From the NCBI RefSeq assembly GCF_010820555.1, contig NZ_JAAIKD010000002.1:186001-250000 (forward strand): a DNA stretch of 64,000 nucleotides, given 5' to 3'. Below the pieces are notes generated by a model that ran no database searches, had not been told where the DNA came from, and was given only the letters and a program-made list of their open reading frames with translations. The DNA comes from Psychroflexus aurantiacus (GTDB taxonomy: Bacteria > Bacteroidota > Bacteroidia > Flavobacteriales > Flavobacteriaceae). The position numbers and the translations under genes were made by a program. This document shows positions 62,240 to 64,000 of the stretch, piece by piece (positions within the stretch are counted from its first letter, which is position 1; each line of letters opens with the position of its first letter).

Positions 62240-63757
62240 ATGCCAATACCCATCGTAAATTCTATTGCTTCCTGGATTTTAAAGAAGCGTATTCATCATA
62301 TGGAGTTGTTTAAAAAACATCCCTATGAAGTTCAAAATGAATTGTTGCTGGACTTGGTTTATAAAGCCCAAAATACGGAATTTGGCAAAACCTACGGCTT
62401 TCACGAGATAAAAAGTTACGAGGCATTTAAAGATAAGCTTCCCGTACAAACTTACGAAGACCTGGAAGCTACTTTTGAAAGGTGCAGGCAAGGAGAAGCC
62501 AATATTATCTGGCCAACCCCCATCACCATGTTTGCAAAATCCAGTGGTACCACCGGAGCCAAGAGTAAATTTATTCCGGTGAGTCAGGAATCTCTGGAAG
62601 ACTGCCATTATGCAGCCAGCAAAGATTTGCTCTGTATCTATCTCAATAATAATCCGGACTCCAAATTATTCACAGGTAAAAGTTTAAGGCTTGGAGGAAG
62701 CAAAGAGATCTATCAGGATAAGGGAACTTCGTATGGCGATCTTTCTGCCCTGCTCATTTATAATATGCCCTTTTGGGCCAGCTATAGCAGTACGCCCGGA
62801 AATTCCATTTCACTGATGAGCGACTGGGAGACCAAGATGCAGGCGATTGTAGACGAAACCATCAAAGAACGAGTCACCAGCCTGGCAGGAGTACCTTCAT
62901 GGATGCTGGTACTGCTTAATGATGTTCTTAAAACCACGGGTAAATCCTCTATAGATGAAGTCTGGCCGGATTTGGAAGTTTATTTTCACGGCGGGGTAAG
63001 TTTTGAGCCTTACAAAAACCAGTACGAAAACCTCATTCCCAGTTCCAACATGAAGTATTATGAAATTTATAATGCGTCTGAAGGGTTTTTTGCTGCCCAA
63101 GACAGCAACGATTCCAAAGATTTATTGCTGATGCTGGATTATGGGATATTTTTTGAATTTATACCGATGTCCACCTATGGAACGCCTAATGAAAAAGTCA
63201 TCAGTTTAAGCGAGGTTGAGATTGATAAAAATTATGCTATTGTGATTACGACCAATTCTGGCTTGTGGCGTTATAAGATAGGAGATACGATACGATTTAC
63301 CTCCTTAAGTCCCCACAGGATCAGAGTGACCGGAAGGACAAAGCACCACATCAATGCCTTTGGTGAAGAACTCATCATTGAAAATGCCGAAGCCGCCATC
63401 AATAAAACAGCCAGCGAACTCCAGTGTGAAGTTATGGAATATACCGCTGCTCCTGTTTTTATGAGCGGGAACAAGAAAGGGGCGCATGAATGGATTCTGG
63501 AATTTAAAACGCCCCCGAAAAGCCTTTCTGAATTTCAAATTCGCCTGGATCAGAATCTCCAGGAAATCAACAGTGACTATGAAGCCAAGCGGTACAACAA
63601 TATGACCCTGGATTTGCTTAAAATTCATCAGGCCAAACCCATGCTGTTTCAGCAATGGCTCAAACAGCATAACAAGCTGGGTGGACAGCACAAAATTCCC
63701 CGCCTCTCAAATCATCGGGAACACCTGGAAGAATTGTTGGCTCTAAACAGAAATTGA
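62240..63757 (+). CDS. GH3-family acyl-adenylating enzyme
   Basis: 505-residue member of the GH3 (auxin-responsive promoter) family of the ANL superfamily, which adenylates a carboxylic acid and joins it to an amino acid or other amine. The phosphate-binding loop is KSSGTTGAKSKFIP near 95-108; YEIYNASEGFFA and TGRTKHHINAFGEE are further landmarks. Bacterial GH3 proteins have no assigned substrate in most cases. Confidence 0.87.
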   Translation: MPIPIVNSIASWILKKRIHHMELFKKHPYEVQNELLLDLVYKAQNTEFGKTYGFHEIKSYEAFKDKLPVQTYEDLEATFERCRQGEANIIWPTPITMFAKSSGTTGAKSKFIPVSQESLEDCHYAASKDLLCIYLNNNPDSKLFTGKSLRLGGSKEIYQDKGTSYGDLSALLIYNMPFWASYSSTPGNSISLMSDWETKMQAIVDETIKERVTSLAGVPSWMLVLLNDVLKTTGKSSIDEVWPDLEVYFHGGVSFEPYKNQYENLIPSSNMKYYEIYNASEGFFAAQDSNDSKDLLLMLDYGIFFEFIPMSTYGTPNEKVISLSEVEIDKNYAIVITTNSGLWRYKIGDTIRFTSLSPHRIRVTGRTKHHINAFGEELIIENAEAAINKTASELQCEVMEYTAAPVFMSGNKKGAHEWILEFKTPPKSLSEFQIRLDQNLQEINSDYEAKRYNNMTLDLLKIHQAKPMLFQQWLKQHNKLGGQHKIPRLSNHREHLEELLALNRN

Positions 63758-63760
63758 GCC

Positions 63761-63768
63761 TATCTTTG
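63761..63768 (+). promoter_or_regulatory. -7 box of the terminal small gene
   Basis: TATCTTTG, 19 bases before the ATG at 63788, with TTGG 20 bases upstream. Confidence 0.55.
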
Positions 63769-63787
63769 CTGTTGAAAAATTTATTCA

Positions 63788-63997
63788 ATGATCGATACCA
63801 AGAAACAAGCCCTGTTTACAGCATTAATTATTATAGGCGCTATCCTCATAATTTATGACCTCACCGGTGATAATGAAAATGTTTATTTAAAGATAGGGGG
63901 GTTGCTCTTACTCATGATAGGACTCTATAATTCTACAAAGCAATGGGCAAAAGATAACCCAAAAGACGACCAAGATTCTTCTGAAGATGAAAAGTAA
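63788..63997 (+). CDS. small membrane protein of unknown function
   Basis: 69 residues with two hydrophobic helices (about 8-24 and 32-48) and a very acidic C-terminal tail (DDQDSSEDEK). No family is recognised. It follows GH3 by 30 bases but has its own -7 box. Confidence 0.7.
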   Translation: MIDTKKQALFTALIIIGAILIIYDLTGDNENVYLKIGGLLLLMIGLYNSTKQWAKDNPKDDQDSSEDEK

Positions 63998-64000
63998 AAG

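Noticed and set aside
1-64000. CRISPR array, tRNA, rRNA, prophage or insertion sequence
   Set aside because: No regularly spaced repeats, no cloverleaf-like sequences, no transposase or integrase genes were seen on reading both strands.

Overview
The window is ordinary-density chromosomal DNA from a member of the Flavobacteriaceae (Bacteroidota). The evidence is the gliding-motility ABC transporter genes gldA, gldF and gldG, a fused ResB-CcsA protein, a Rho factor with a long disordered insert, a Bacteroidota-type fused DAHP synthase/chorismate mutase, DUF4293/DUF2797/DUF2520 families, near-absence of Shine-Dalgarno sequences, and many upstream copies of the Bacteroidota -7 promoter element TAnnTTTG. 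The genus cannot be named from the sequence. About 58 protein genes are seen; there is no rRNA, tRNA, CRISPR array, prophage or insertion sequence.

Layout. 1-2448: the N-terminal 816 codons of a secreted PIG-L deacetylase, cut by the window edge. 2511-6686 (minus): one operon, DUF2520 protein - kdsC - UbiA prenyltransferase - maf - lipoprotein - small MscS channel. 6964-10185: fused cytochrome c maturation protein. 10504-14118 (minus): gldA, two tandem DUF368 (PopT-like) polyprenyl-phosphate translocases, aroE. 14266-22605 (plus): DAHP synthase/chorismate mutase, rsgA, dtd, two DUF3857/transglutaminase-like exported proteins, MazG-like hydrolase, a small membrane protein, aroA. 22708-30651: queA; rlmH and nadC divergent; nadC-brkB-CHI-DUF2147-priA; oxyR. 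30849-36189: SulP transporter, rho, DUF4293 protein, a 600-base gene-free gap, a phosphodiesterase. 36274-44248: truA, an MsbA-like exporter, then minus-strand cdaA-folP, and the SAM hydrolase - ABM - gldF - gldG operon. 44344-50816: phoH-purC; a small Cys-rich membrane protein - glycosyltransferase - ECF sigma - DUF4174 operon; an aminotransferase and murB. 50954-63997: aspartyl protease/PDZ protein, valS, a minus operon rsfS-ftsH followed by LUD-cdsA-psd-ACBP, birA, rpsU, DUF2797, a GH3-family protein and a small membrane protein.

How the genes work together. Much of the window serves the cell envelope: undecaprenyl-phosphate recycling (DUF368 pair), peptidoglycan (murB), LPS Kdo (kdsC), phospholipid synthesis (cdsA, psd), gliding/secretion-associated transport (gldAFG), and turgor or cell-wall signalling (cdaA, mscS). 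The shikimate pathway appears at three dispersed sites (DAHP synthase, aroE, aroA). Translation factors (rsgA, dtd, queA, rlmH, truA, rsfS, valS, rpsU) are scattered between them.

No convincing wholly new system was found. The most rewarding observations are promoter boxes that overturn several apparent start codons and imply leaderless mRNAs, an OxyR T-N11-A operator over its own promoter, a pair of transglutaminase-like proteins with complementary catalytic residues, tandem PopT paralogs, and a small-protein/glycosyltransferase/sigma-factor operon.
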